64,000 nt of DNA from an uncultured Oceanobacter sp. (GTDB lineage: Bacteria; Pseudomonadota; Gammaproteobacteria; Pseudomonadales; Oceanobacteraceae), in the NCBI GenBank assembly GCA_913061185.1, contig CAJXTI010000001.1, positions 160,701 through 224,700 of the forward strand, given 5' to 3'. The notes beneath the pieces are model-generated. The model made no database searches and was not told the origin of the DNA. It saw only the letters and a program-made list of their open reading frames with translations. Below, one piece after another: positions 54,793 to 63,893 of the stretch. The translations under genes were made by a program, and so were the position numbers. The number at the start of each line of letters is the position of its first letter. Position 1 is the first letter of the stretch.

Positions 54793-55821
54793 ATGTTAAA
54801 GCATTTATTCATCGTTCTCTTGGTGATTTTCACCATAACGGGTTGCAGTCAGTCAGATTCGGTCGTCAAGATCGCTGGTCCGACGATGGGAACCCAATAC
54901 CACATCAGCTGGATCGGCCAGAGTGAAGGAGCTGAAAACATTCAGCAGCTGGTTGATCAACGCCTGCTGGACATCAACCGAATCATGTCCACCTACGATC
55001 CAGAATCGGAGTTATCGCGGTTGAATCGGCGTAACCAGGCACTGAATGCTGAAGTCGTCTCCGCAGCATTGGCTGATGTACTGGCCCAGGCATTGGAAGT
55101 GTACATTCAGAGTGAAGGACGTTTTGATGTTACGGTTGGCCCCTTGGTGAATGCTTGGGGATTTGGTCCAGGAAAACATCGGGATCAAAAGTTGTCCAAG
55201 GAAGAAGTCGACGCATTACTCTCTGGCATAGGCTCCAGCGCTATCCATCTTGATGATCGTGTACTTTCAACTGACAAGCCGCTGTATATCGATTTGTCGG
55301 CCATTGCCAAGGGTTGGGCCGTTGACCAGATTGGCTATCTGCTCGAGCAGCAGGGCATTATTTCTTATCTCGTTGAAATTGGTGGCGAACTGCGCTCCCG
55401 TGGCACCAAGTCCGATGGCAATGGTTGGCGGGTGGCTGTTGAGCGACCGGTGCTGGATGCCATGGATCGACAGGTACAGCTGGTGCTGGAGCCAGGCGAT
55501 TCTGCGCTGGCAACTTCCGGTGACTATCGCAATTATTTTGAAGAGCAGGGTGTGCGCTACTCCCACACGATCGACCCGCATACTGGCTATCCCATCACTC
55601 ATCAGCTGGCCTCCGTCACCGTGCTGAATCCGAGTTGTGCCCTTGCGGATGCCTGGGCAACGGCGCTTAACGTCGCTGGGCCGGAGCAGGCGATTTTACT
55701 CGCCAATCGTTACAAGCTGACCGCCTACGCTATTGTGCGTACTGAGAATGGTTTTACCGAACTGGCCTCCGACGAATTTTTACATCGCTTCCCCGGTCTT
55801 ATTCATGGAAGCGAGCAATGA
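54793..55821 (+). CDS. apbE: FAD:protein FMN transferase
   Basis: ApbE attaches FMN to Thr residues of flavoproteins such as NqrB/NqrC. The 342-residue protein has a lipoprotein signal (LVIFTITGCSQS, lipobox Cys at residue 18). It shows GPTMGTQYHISW, LSAIAKGWAVDQIGYLLEQQG, LVEIGGELRSRG and HTIDPHTGYPI. It precedes nqrM (10 bp gap), the order of nqr operons, but nqrA-F are not upstream; an unrelated gene lies there on the opposite strand. Confidence 0.95.
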   Translation: MLKHLFIVLLVIFTITGCSQSDSVVKIAGPTMGTQYHISWIGQSEGAENIQQLVDQRLLDINRIMSTYDPESELSRLNRRNQALNAEVVSAALADVLAQALEVYIQSEGRFDVTVGPLVNAWGFGPGKHRDQKLSKEEVDALLSGIGSSAIHLDDRVLSTDKPLYIDLSAIAKGWAVDQIGYLLEQQGIISYLVEIGGELRSRGTKSDGNGWRVAVERPVLDAMDRQVQLVLEPGDSALATSGDYRNYFEEQGVRYSHTIDPHTGYPITHQLASVTVLNPSCALADAWATALNVAGPEQAILLANRYKLTAYAIVRTENGFTELASDEFLHRFPGLIHGSEQ

Positions 55822-55831
55822 GGATAATCCT

Positions 55832-56065
55832 ATGACTATGATAATTGTGGCCTTTGCGGTCATGCTGATGATTGTTGCGGCAATGGCCGTTGGTGTTTTG
55901 TTTGGTCGTAAACCAATATCAGGTTCCTGCGGTGGCATGGCAGCGATTGGCATGGAGTCCGCCTGTGATGTCTGCGGTGGTGACAAGCAGAAATGCGAAA
56001 AAGAAAGCAAGGCTGCTGCGGCCCGGTCGGCCAGTGCCGAGTTTTACGACGCGACCAAACGCTAA
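55832..56065 (+). CDS. nqrM: Na+-NQR maturation protein NqrM
   Basis: NqrM is a 77-residue membrane protein needed for assembly of the Fe centre of Na+-translocating NADH:quinone reductase. One N-terminal helix (residues 4-23) is followed by GSCGGMAAIGMESACDVCGGDKQKCEKE, with five Cys, four of which are the conserved ligands. AGGATA precedes the ATG. The NQR subunits it serves are not in this window. Confidence 0.9.
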   Translation: MTMIIVAFAVMLMIVAAMAVGVLFGRKPISGSCGGMAAIGMESACDVCGGDKQKCEKESKAAAARSASAEFYDATKR

Positions 56066-56144
56066 CAACGCGGTCGGGTCATTTCCACTAGACTATGGCC
56101 GGGCTGGGAATTGAATAATAACTGAAAGATGGGAGCACTGTTAG

Positions 56145-57536
56145 ATGGCAGATTACCGTTACGATGTAGTCATTATTGGCGCCGGTCCTGCGGGAGAAGG
56201 GGCAGCGATGTACGCTGCCAAACACGGCAAGAAAGTGGCCGTCATTGAAGACAAGAACATGGTCGGCGGTAACTGTACTCACTGGGGGACAATTCCATCC
56301 AAGGCGTTGCGTCATGCCGTCAAACAAATTATTCAGTTTAATACCAATAATATGTTTCGTGAAATTGGCGAGCCTCGCTGGTTTTCGTTTCCTCAGGTAC
56401 TAAAAAGTGCCGAAAAGGTCATTGGTAAACAAGTCAAGCTACGAACCGGATTTTATGGGCGTAACCGGATTAATGTATACACCGGCAAAGCCAAGTTTGC
56501 CGATGCCAATACGGTGGACGTTTACCAGGGCAATATGAGTAATACCCGTCTGCATGCGGAACATATTGTTATTGCAACAGGCTCCAGTCCGTGGCGTCCA
56601 AGCAGTATTGATTTTAATCACCCACGTATTTATGACTCCGACACCATTCTCAAACTTGGCCATACCCCCCGCACTATTATTATTTATGGTGCCGGTGTTA
56701 TTGGCTGTGAATACGCATCAATATTTTCCGGCCTGGGGGTCAAGGTTGACCTGATCCACCCCGGGGATCGATTGCTGAATTTCCTTGATGATGAAATCTC
56801 GGATGCCCTGAGCTATCACCTGCGAGACAAGGGTGCGCTGATTCGACACAACGAGCAATTCGACTCGGTTGAAGGCAACGATCGTTACGTCACCATGACC
56901 ATGGTGTCCGGTAAAAAAGTCAAGGCGGATGCCTTTTTGTGGGCGGCCGGTCGCAGTGGTAATACCAAAGACTTGGGATTGGAAAGTCTCGGCCTGGAAA
57001 CAAACTCTCGTGGCCAAATCGATGTCGATAAGGAATATCGCACGGCAGTACAGAATGTCTACGCCATTGGTGACGTGATCGGCTGGCCAGCACTGGCATC
57101 TGCAGCCTATGACCAGGGCCGTGCAGCCGGGTCGGTTATTTCCTGTCCGTCAGATTTTCATTACGTTGATTCGGTTCCTAATGGTATCTACACCATTCCC
57201 GAGATCAGCTCGGTTGGCAAAACCGAGCGTCAACTGACGGAAGAGAAGATACCCTATGAAGTGGGTCAGGCATTTTTCAAGAATATCGCCCGTGCACAAA
57301 TTACGGGGGAGGGTGTCGGCATGCTGAAATTGTTATTTCATCGTCAGACGCTGGAAATTCTTGGCATTCACTGCTTTGGTGACCAGGCAGCAGAGATTAT
57401 TCATATTGGTCAGGCAATCATGAACCAGAAGGGCGAAGGTAATACCATGAGCTACTTCGTTAATAATACATTTAACTATCCGACCATGGCAGAAGCGTAT
57501 CGCGTGGCGGCATTAAACGGCTTGAACCGGCTGTAA
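56145..57536 (+). CDS. sthA: Soluble pyridine nucleotide transhydrogenase
   Basis: SthA reoxidises NADPH with NAD+ to balance the two pools. The 463-residue FAD flavoprotein has the disulfide-reductase fold: [47 protein letters not shown] (the second redox Cys replaced by Thr, as in SthA), [20 protein letters not shown] and [22 protein letters not shown]. Its position after apbE-nqrM matches Pseudomonas. A terminator follows. Confidence 0.96.
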   Translation: MADYRYDVVIIGAGPAGEGAAMYAAKHGKKVAVIEDKNMVGGNCTHWGTIPSKALRHAVKQIIQFNTNNMFREIGEPRWFSFPQVLKSAEKVIGKQVKLRTGFYGRNRINVYTGKAKFADANTVDVYQGNMSNTRLHAEHIVIATGSSPWRPSSIDFNHPRIYDSDTILKLGHTPRTIIIYGAGVIGCEYASIFSGLGVKVDLIHPGDRLLNFLDDEISDALSYHLRDKGALIRHNEQFDSVEGNDRYVTMTMVSGKKVKADAFLWAAGRSGNTKDLGLESLGLETNSRGQIDVDKEYRTAVQNVYAIGDVIGWPALASAAYDQGRAAGSVISCPSDFHYVDSVPNGIYTIPEISSVGKTERQLTEEKIPYEVGQAFFKNIARAQITGEGVGMLKLLFHRQTLEILGIHCFGDQAAEIIHIGQAIMNQKGEGNTMSYFVNNTFNYPTMAEAYRVAALNGLNRL

Positions 57537-57575
57537 TTTGAGTTAGCAGATCGGTCGTAAGTTCGTAGCGTTACC

Positions 57576-57606
57576 AAAAAACACCGTTTACTGAGCGGTG
57601 TTTTTT
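57576..57606. terminator. Bidirectional terminator between sthA and thiI
   Basis: The stem AAAAAACACCG / CGGTGTTTTTT (11 bp) with a 9-nt loop has T-runs on both sides. It lies between convergent sthA and thiI. Confidence 0.92.
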
Positions 57607-57640
57607 GTCTGCTTACTGCTGACTCCAGAGTTCGGGACGC

Positions 57641-59119
57641 TCAGCTGCTTTCGGCAAAAACACCGAACAGTCCCTTGAATTGCTGGTTCAGGTGATGCGC
57701 ATGAATCTTGCTCATGGTGCCCTTCTGACAGTACAACAGGTAACGTTGCCTGCCACTGGTATCGAGATCCGCCAAGCGGCTTTCCAGTTCATAAAAGGGG
57801 ATGTGTCTGACTGGATTGTTGGCGAGTTCCAGTGGCGCATCGGCGGCTTCGTCTGGATGACGAATGTCAACGATTTCATCCGTCAGCGCCGGTGTGGTTA
57901 GCAGCAGGACATCTTCCAGTCCGCTACCAATCTCTTCCAGAACGTTATCGATACGTTGATAGGTGGAGCGCTGCAAGGCGTCTTCCAATACCGCAAAATC
58001 AAAGGCTTGTTCGGCGGCTTCGGTTTTGCTGCGTTCACCGTGGGTGAGTGGATTGACGGATATGACGCCGCAGTACTCCGGCATGTTGGCGGCAAACGTT
58101 TCTGTACCAATGCGGCGAGCAATAGCAATAATATCCTGTTTGTCCATCGCTGCCAGAGGGCGCAACACCATATGCTCGGCAGCCCGATCAATAATCGCCA
58201 GATTAGAAATGGTCTGGCTGGCAACCTGGGCAACCGCCTCTCCAGTTGCCAGGGCGGGCAGTTTCAGATTGTCGGCCACCCGTGACGCTGCGCGCATCAT
58301 CATGCGCTTGAGTACAACACCCATATGACCATTGTCGACCTTGGCAAGAATTTCAGTAACAACTGCTTCAAATGGAATGGTAACAAACTTCACCCGATGG
58401 CTTTCGCCATAGCAGGACCAAAGATAGTGGGCGACTTGTTTGACGCCTATTTCATGGGCACTACCACCAAGATTAAAAAAACAAAAATGTGTTTTCAAAC
58501 CGCGCCGGGTTAACAGGTAGCTGGCCACCGTGGAGTCAAACCCTCCAGAAATCAGTGACAAAATATCTCCCTGACTACCCAGTGGAAAACCACCCAATCC
58601 TGGTATGCGCTGCTTGACGACCTGAACCTTGTCATTACGCAACTCAGCATGAACCACCACATCCGGGTTTTTCAGCGATACACCCGTGGCGCCGGTTTCT
58701 TTCAGCAATCCACCGCCCATATAGACTTCCGCATCATGGGAGGTAAAGTCGTGATTGCCAGCCCTTTTGATCCTGACGCAAAACGTCTTGCCTTCGAGTT
58801 GCTCGCGATTGGCTTCGCGCACCAACTGGTAGGCTTGATCCAATGATTCGAACGGGTGTTCGTCAATTTCAAGCGCATAACCAATGCCCGGTGTGTGAGA
58901 AAGGATTTGCACCATACGGCGATGAACCGTAACAACGTCTTCGTTGTCTAATAGATTTACCTCAATCACCAAACTGTCCCAGCGATCCTGGACGTCGGCG
59001 GAAATGCCTCGTTTGCGCGTCAAAGTGCGTAAATTGGCACGAAGGATTTTTGTCATCTGCTTACGCACTGACTTGGATTTGATGGTGATTTCCGGGAAGA
59101 ACTTGACGACAAACTTCAT
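57641..59119 (-). CDS. thiI: tRNA 4-thiouridine synthase / thiamine sulfurtransferase
   Basis: ThiI transfers sulfur to U8 of tRNA and in some bacteria to ThiS. The 492-residue protein has the N-terminal ferredoxin-like and THUMP domains, the PP-loop ATP motif SLISGGFDSTVASYLL, and a C-terminal rhodanese domain with the persulfide Cys in YLLYCQKGTMSKIHA. A second conserved Cys is in EYCGVIS. The rhodanese domain is present, as in the E. coli form. The start ATG at 59119 lies in a region free of other genes up to phaB. Confidence 0.96.
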   Translation of the reverse strand: MKFVVKFFPEITIKSKSVRKQMTKILRANLRTLTRKRGISADVQDRWDSLVIEVNLLDNEDVVTVHRRMVQILSHTPGIGYALEIDEHPFESLDQAYQLVREANREQLEGKTFCVRIKRAGNHDFTSHDAEVYMGGGLLKETGATGVSLKNPDVVVHAELRNDKVQVVKQRIPGLGGFPLGSQGDILSLISGGFDSTVASYLLTRRGLKTHFCFFNLGGSAHEIGVKQVAHYLWSCYGESHRVKFVTIPFEAVVTEILAKVDNGHMGVVLKRMMMRAASRVADNLKLPALATGEAVAQVASQTISNLAIIDRAAEHMVLRPLAAMDKQDIIAIARRIGTETFAANMPEYCGVISVNPLTHGERSKTEAAEQAFDFAVLEDALQRSTYQRIDNVLEEIGSGLEDVLLLTTPALTDEIVDIRHPDEAADAPLELANNPVRHIPFYELESRLADLDTSGRQRYLLYCQKGTMSKIHAHHLNQQFKGLFGVFAESS

Positions 59120-59340
59120 GAAAGGCGATGACTGGCAGAAAAAGGGCAGGGAGTATAACCCAGCTCAATGCGTCATTCATCCTAACTGGTGTAAGGTGTA
59201 GCCAAACGAGCCAGAGTCAATATTTGGCATGACTGCGAGGGGACAGTTGCCCCGATATGCCATAGTCTGGTCACCGGGTTGTCATAAGTTGGTACGAAGC
59301 TAGGAATTCTAGTGAACCGCAAAGCAAAAGGAGTGGATGA

Positions 59341-60087
59341 ATGTCAAAACGTGTTGCATTAGTCACCGGTGGAACCGGCGGCATCGGTACTGCCATCTGT
59401 AAGCAATTGCACGATGATGGCTATCAGGTTGTGGCGGGCTACTATGCAGGAGGCAAGCACGAGAAAGCGCAGGCGTGGCAAGCAAAACTAAGCAGCGAGG
59501 GTTATGACATCGCTCTTGGCTTTGGCAATATTACCAGCTGGGAATCATGTGAAGCCTGTATCGACAATATTCGCAAGGACTTTGGAACCGTCGATATCCT
59601 GATTAATAATGGTGGTATCACACGTGATACAACCCTGAAGAAAATGACTCCAGATATGTGGCACGATGTGATTGCCACCAACCTGACGTCTGTCTTTTAT
59701 ATGACGCGTCTGGTAATCAACGATATGCTGGAGAAAAAGTGGGGTCGTATCATTAATATTTCTTCTGTTAATGCAGAGAAGGGGCAGTTTGGCCAGGCCA
59801 ACTACTCAGCCGCAAAAGCGGGTATGCATGGCTTTACCAAGGCGGTGGCCCAAGAGGTTGCTGCCAAGGGCATTACCGTGAATACCGTATCGCCTGGCTA
59901 TATTGCTACCAGTATGATTATGGACGTGCCTGAAGAAGTCCGTAATCAGATCCTGAAAGGCATTCCTGTGGGTCGTTTCGGCAAGCCTGAAGAAATTGCA
60001 AATGTAATCAGCTTCCTTGCTGGCGATAACTCCGGTTTTGTAACCGGTAGCAATATCTCCGCCAATGGCGGGCAGCATATGTCCTGA
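59341..60087 (+). CDS. phaB: Acetoacetyl-CoA reductase
   Basis: PhaB reduces acetoacetyl-CoA to (R)-3-hydroxybutyryl-CoA with NADPH, the precursor of polyhydroxybutyrate. The 248-residue SDR enzyme has ALVTGGTGGIGTAICK, the NNGG strand end (ILINNGGITRD), the catalytic Tyr-Lys in QANYSAAKAGMHGFTKAVAQ and VNTVSPGYIATSM. Overall it is very similar to PhaB rather than FabG. AAAGGAG lies 9 bp before the ATG. No phaA or phaC is nearby, so it stands alone. Its stop is 12 bp from the recombinase gene. Confidence 0.9.
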   Translation: MSKRVALVTGGTGGIGTAICKQLHDDGYQVVAGYYAGGKHEKAQAWQAKLSSEGYDIALGFGNITSWESCEACIDNIRKDFGTVDILINNGGITRDTTLKKMTPDMWHDVIATNLTSVFYMTRLVINDMLEKKWGRIINISSVNAEKGQFGQANYSAAKAGMHGFTKAVAQEVAAKGITVNTVSPGYIATSMIMDVPEEVRNQILKGIPVGRFGKPEEIANVISFLAGDNSGFVTGSNISANGGQHMS

Positions 60088-60099
60088 TACCGGCCCGGG

Positions 60100-61344
60100 T
60101 TAATACTCGGGCTTCAGCTTTTTATTGCGGGCGCTGGCATGGCGCTCGCGCATTTGCGTATTAATGTAACGATCCGTCGTTGCCATACTGGCGTGCCCCG
60201 CATCTTCCTTGACATGCTCTTTCGGACGGGTTCGAACATCTTCTGAGATGCCGGTGTGCCTGAGCCAGTGAACCGTGGCGACCCGCAACTCCTGCGCTTC
60301 ATCTTCCAGTCCCTCCTGCTTCATTCGCGCAAACGCCGTATCAAAGCAGAATTGCACCAGATAGCGAATTTGTCGTGTACTGGTGACCGCGCCGCGCCCC
60401 TTCAGTTTTGGCACCAGAGGTGTCTGCTCGCCCGGAAGTGGAAGGCGGCTCAAGCCAAGATGCTTTCTGTAACGAATCAGCGCATCCAGCATATCGTCCG
60501 ATACAGTAACCATGCGGGCCTTGTTGCCCTTACCGACAACCCGCAACCACCAGTTGCCATCCGGATCGCACTGAAAGTCTCCCATCATCGGCGAGGAGCG
60601 TTCATCCGCAACCAGTTCTGAAATTCTCAGGTACATACCAAACAGGCAAAGCATGATAAATAGCGAGCGCTCGTGCTCTTTCGGGTTTTCTCGTGCCAGC
60701 AAATCAACGGTTTCCCGAATGTAGTCCCATTGTAAATTGGAGATTCGTCGAATGGGTTCAGCGTAGGCGTGGCGTTGAAGGTATTTGCTTTTTTGTCGTA
60801 TCAGGGCAACCGGATTGGTTTGGAGATAATCTTCCTGAATCAGGTAATTGAAGTAACTGGACAGCACAGCAAACAGCGACTGGAGGCTTTTTTGTGATAA
60901 CGCAAATACATCCGGGCGCTCTCCTGACAACGAAGACTTGTCTGGCTGAATCACAAAGGGACGCCATTTGTCATTAGGCATACGTCCTTCCTGACTGTTG
61001 CCAAAACGTGCCGCCTGACTGGTGCCGATCCAGCCAGGAGGGGGAGACTGACAGAAGCCGATGTAATCTTCTATATCTGCCCGTCTTAGCTCGCCGAGAG
61101 AACATTGGCGTACCATGAACGTCCATTGCAGCAAGCGCTCAATTTCACGGCGGTAGCTATTAAAGGTGGCTGTTGAGCCATTAAAGCTGACCAGGAATTC
61201 AAACGAATGCACCAGATCATCAAAACAGCCTTCAATCTCTCTTAGCTCTGGCTGGCGCAACATAACCTGCCGAGCGTCAGTCAGCGGGCTACTGAGATAA
61301 TTCAGATTGTCGATGAAGGGGATTGGGGACGAAACAGTAGACAT
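60100..61344 (-). CDS. Tyrosine recombinase (phage-integrase family)
   Basis: This 414-residue site-specific recombinase shows Arg I in FGMYLRISELVADE, the beta-hairpin Lys in RVVGKGNKARMVTV, H-x-x-R in THWLRHTGI, the second His in DAGHASMATT and the nucleophile Tyr in DRYINTQMRER, so it looks active. The N-terminal half contains a SAM-like core-binding domain. It is unlike the TnpS-type enzyme at 62972. The 100-bp gap upstream, to the recombinase fragment at 61445, probably holds its promoter. Its stop lies just after phaB, which could mark an insertion boundary. Confidence 0.88.
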   Translation of the reverse strand: MSTVSSPIPFIDNLNYLSSPLTDARQVMLRQPELREIEGCFDDLVHSFEFLVSFNGSTATFNSYRREIERLLQWTFMVRQCSLGELRRADIEDYIGFCQSPPPGWIGTSQAARFGNSQEGRMPNDKWRPFVIQPDKSSLSGERPDVFALSQKSLQSLFAVLSSYFNYLIQEDYLQTNPVALIRQKSKYLQRHAYAEPIRRISNLQWDYIRETVDLLARENPKEHERSLFIMLCLFGMYLRISELVADERSSPMMGDFQCDPDGNWWLRVVGKGNKARMVTVSDDMLDALIRYRKHLGLSRLPLPGEQTPLVPKLKGRGAVTSTRQIRYLVQFCFDTAFARMKQEGLEDEAQELRVATVHWLRHTGISEDVRTRPKEHVKEDAGHASMATTDRYINTQMRERHASARNKKLKPEY

Positions 61345-61444
61345 GAAATGCCAGTACCCTGAAATTATCGGAAATATAATAACCGTTATAGCAACTATCA
61401 GCGTCTCAGGCGAGGCGACTTGTTACCCGAGACCCGAGTAGTCG

Positions 61445-61591
61445 TTACTTGTTAGCCATGATGTCTGCCAGTCGAACCATTAACGAGCGGGCAGCATTAT
61501 TATTAAACTGTTCACCGTGCTCAATGTAACCGCGCACCGTTGCATCGCTTTTCCAGCCACCCTGTTGCTTGATCAGCTCAAAATCTACATT
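61445..61591 (-). pseudogene. C-terminal fragment of the TnpS-type tyrosine recombinase
   Basis: The minus strand encodes NVDFELIKQQGGWKSDATVR, then GYIEHGEQFNNNAARSLMVR and LADIMANK-stop. This is the catalytic end of a tyrosine recombinase with the Trp/Lys block (GGWKS) and the nucleophile Tyr (GYIEHG). It has no start. It continues exactly from the point where the recombinase gene starting at 62972 is interrupted: both pieces carry AATGTA at the junction, and removing one copy joins GAG AAT GTA to GAT TTT in frame. It lies between the other recombinase gene and a 38-bp repeat. Confidence 0.9.
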
Positions 61592-61629
61592 GAGGTCCGG
61601 CCGGTAAAAGCGTTGGAATTAGCCACTTC
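61592..61629 (+). repeat. 38-bp transposon terminal repeat, left copy
   Basis: The sequence beginning GAGGTCCGGCCGGTAAAAGC is repeated at 63830-63867 in the same orientation with 36 of 38 bases identical; weaker similarity extends about 16 bp further. Each copy is preceded by the 6-bp junction sequence. The length fits a Tn3-family terminal repeat. This copy is followed at once by the tnpT-like gene end. Confidence 0.85.
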
Positions 61630-61683
61630 GCATATAACATATTGATTAATAAAGCTTTTTAGACAAAAGTCTGACTAATGCCC

Positions 61684-62739
61684 TTATCGCGATAGTGACT
61701 CCTGAAGCTGCTTAAACTGCCCCTGAATCACCGCTTTTTCCTGAAGAATCAACTTGTACTCATCGGACAGAACTTCCACTCTATTCTGAGAGGCTATCAG
61801 ATCGGCTTTAGTGGTCTCGAACGCTTGAGATAGTACGGCCACTTGCTTATCGACGTCTGCTTTCTGGCTGGTGAGTGCGGCAATATTATCCACCAATTGT
61901 TCGCTTTTATGCTGCTGCTCCCGGCTTTTTGCCGAGGCGTCGTTAAGTTGATGCTCTAATTTCTGGATATCGGCCACTTGTCTATCCAGAGTGCCTTTTT
62001 GTATCGCATTGGCTTGTTCGAGTTCATGGGTGTGTCGTTGTAACCACTCATTGGCGTCAACCAGCTCGGACGCTTTTGAATCAGCCTGTGATAGTCGCAG
62101 TTGCAGGTCTTGAATCTGGTCTTTCAGGCCGCGGCTTACCAAGTGGAACTGTTCGCGCTCCTGCTGGCGATCTTCGGCAGTGCGCTGCTGGTAATGTTCG
62201 AAATGATCTCGGATATCCCGGTTTTCTTGCTTGAGTTCACTGACACTCTCCTTCAAGTCGTTGGCTCGCGTAAGAGCTTCGTCCCGTTGGGACTCGGCAT
62301 TTGCCAGGCTGACACGCACGTCTTCCAGGGACTGACTTTGCTCGCTTTTTTCTTTGCTCAGCCGTTCTGCCTGGTTCTCTAGGTCCTGTTGTCGGGCAGT
62401 AAGTTGCGCGATGGCATTGTTGGCTTGGGTCAACTCATTGCGGAGTTCTTCATTTAATGCCTCAAATTCCCGGCGGGCTTGTTCGATACGATGATCCGCC
62501 ATCTGCTGTACCCGCTCATGCAGGGACTTTATCACTTCGACGAGGTCGTTCGGCAGTCCACTGACAGCGGCTGCTTCCCCGTTGTCCGACCGCCAACGCT
62601 TGAGCAGTGGTGCGATGGTGCTTTTGCTGCCGGTGCCCAGATGCTCCCGTACCCGATCTACCGTGGGCTCCTGGCCTTGCGTTTTAACGGCTTCAGCGGC
62701 TTTGGCGATATCGTGGTACGTGACTCCGGCGCGGGCCAT
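61684..62739 (-). CDS. tnpT: KfrA-domain coiled-coil protein (TnpT-like)
   Basis: Residues about 1-50 form a KfrA-type DNA-binding domain: VTYHDIAKAAEAVKTQGQEPTVDRVREHLGTGSKSTIAPLLKRW. From about 70 to the end the protein is one long coiled coil rich in Gln, Glu, Arg and Leu (351 residues). The gene is divergent from a tyrosine recombinase with 232 bp between. This pair matches the TnpS-TnpT resolution module of Tn4651/Tn5041-type transposons, where TnpT assists recombination at the intervening site. The start has GAGAGGAA upstream. The 38-bp terminal repeat lies 54 bp beyond its stop. Confidence 0.8.
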   Translation of the reverse strand: MARAGVTYHDIAKAAEAVKTQGQEPTVDRVREHLGTGSKSTIAPLLKRWRSDNGEAAAVSGLPNDLVEVIKSLHERVQQMADHRIEQARREFEALNEELRNELTQANNAIAQLTARQQDLENQAERLSKEKSEQSQSLEDVRVSLANAESQRDEALTRANDLKESVSELKQENRDIRDHFEHYQQRTAEDRQQEREQFHLVSRGLKDQIQDLQLRLSQADSKASELVDANEWLQRHTHELEQANAIQKGTLDRQVADIQKLEHQLNDASAKSREQQHKSEQLVDNIAALTSQKADVDKQVAVLSQAFETTKADLIASQNRVEVLSDEYKLILQEKAVIQGQFKQLQESLSR

Positions 62740-62971
62740 GGCAGGTTCCTCTCAGATTATTTAGTAATGTATTCCATAACACGTAATATAACATTATATT
62801 TCCTCTTTTCAATGTTGCTTGAATTTCATTATCTAACCAATGATAATCAATGTTATCGTAGGTTAAAGACGTAAAAGCGCCTTAGGCTCTGTTGTCTAAC
62901 CGCAGTGATGGCTGCGTTACACGGGCAGCAATACCACGCCAACTCAGACTTCGTTGCGGAGACGATAATTC
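62740..62971. other. Probable resolution (rst/res) region between tnpT and tnpS
   Basis: This 232-bp AT-rich segment separates the divergent tnpT-like and tnpS-like genes. It contains the palindrome AATATAA-CA-TTATATT at 62785-62800 and further imperfect repeats around AACATTA and AATGTTA. In Tn4651 the site acted on by TnpS lies here. The exact core site cannot be defined by eye. Confidence 0.5.
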
Positions 62972-63829
62972 ATGAGCAAGCCCCCGATCAGTAGTCCAGC
63001 CCTGCCCACCTCTGGCCAGAAACTATTGGCGCTGACGAATCAAGAGACCTTGCAGCAATACCTGTCTCAGGCAACGTCTGACAACACACGAAAAGCTTAC
63101 CGCTCCGCTGTTCGCCAATTTGAAAAATGGGGCGGCCGCTTGCCAGCCAGCAAGGATGCCGTTATTCAGTATCTGTTGGCACGAGCACAAACATTGAATC
63201 CACGAACGCTGAACTTACATTTAACCGCTATTAGCCAGTGGCATTTACATCAAGGCGTTGCCGATCCAACCCATGATCCACTGATTAGAAAAACAATGAC
63301 TGGCATTCGCCGCACCCATGGCAAGCCACAACAGAAAGCCCATGCCTTGCGCCTGGAGCATATTGCCAAGATGATCCGATGGTTGGATCAACAGCCGGAG
63401 CCACTGACACCAGCCAGAGACGCTGCCTTGGTGCTGACCGGTTTTTTTGGTGCCTTCAGGCGCAGCGAGTTGGTCGCCATTCGGGTTGAAGATCTTCAAT
63501 GGGAGCCGGAGGGGTTGGTTGTTGCGTTGCCCAGGTCAAAAACCGATCAGCAAGGTCGCGGCCTATACCGGGCAATCCCCTTCGGGCCTGACAGCTGCTG
63601 CCCGGTTCGATCACTACGCCGGTGGCTGGCTGTCAGTGGCATCCAGTCCGGCCCTGTGTTTCGGGCCATCAACCGCTGGGGGCAGTTGCAGCCAGGAGCA
63701 CTTAATCCGGCATCGGTTAATGAGTTGCTTAAAAAGCTGGGGCAACGCTGTCAGTTTGATTTTGCCGCAGAGCTCAGTGGGCACAGTTTCCGGCGCGGGT
63801 TATCGACCTCTGCAGCCAGAGAGAATGTA
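62972..63829 (+). pseudogene. tnpS: N-terminal part of the TnpS-type tyrosine recombinase, interrupted
   Basis: Frame intact for 286 codons, then runs into a terminal repeat and stops at 63883 after 17 unrelated residues. It has the core-binding domain (LQQYLSQATSDNTRKAYRSAV), Arg I in GAFRRSELVAIRVEDL, Lys in PRSKTDQQGRG and H-x-x-R in ELSGHSFRRG. The second His/Trp and Tyr are missing here; they are encoded by the fragment at 61445-61591. Without them the product cannot recombine. Joined, the two would give 332 residues, a normal TnpS length. Confidence 0.9.
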
Positions 63830-63867
63830 GAGGTCCGGCCGGTAAAAGCGTTGAATTTAGCCACTTC
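63830..63867 (+). repeat. 38-bp transposon terminal repeat, right copy
   Basis: This copy follows AATGTA at 63824-63829 directly and points to the right. A reading frame that looks like a transposase C-terminus ends 26 bp beyond it, the spacing seen in Tn3-family elements. Confidence 0.85.
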
Positions 63868-63893
63868 TAGCCTAACCTATTGAATATTATGGA

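Noticed and set aside
63830..63883. Natural C-terminus EVRPVKALNLATSSLTY for the recombinase starting at 62972
   Set aside because: This tail is translated from the transposon terminal repeat and lacks the catalytic Tyr; the true end is at 61445-61591.
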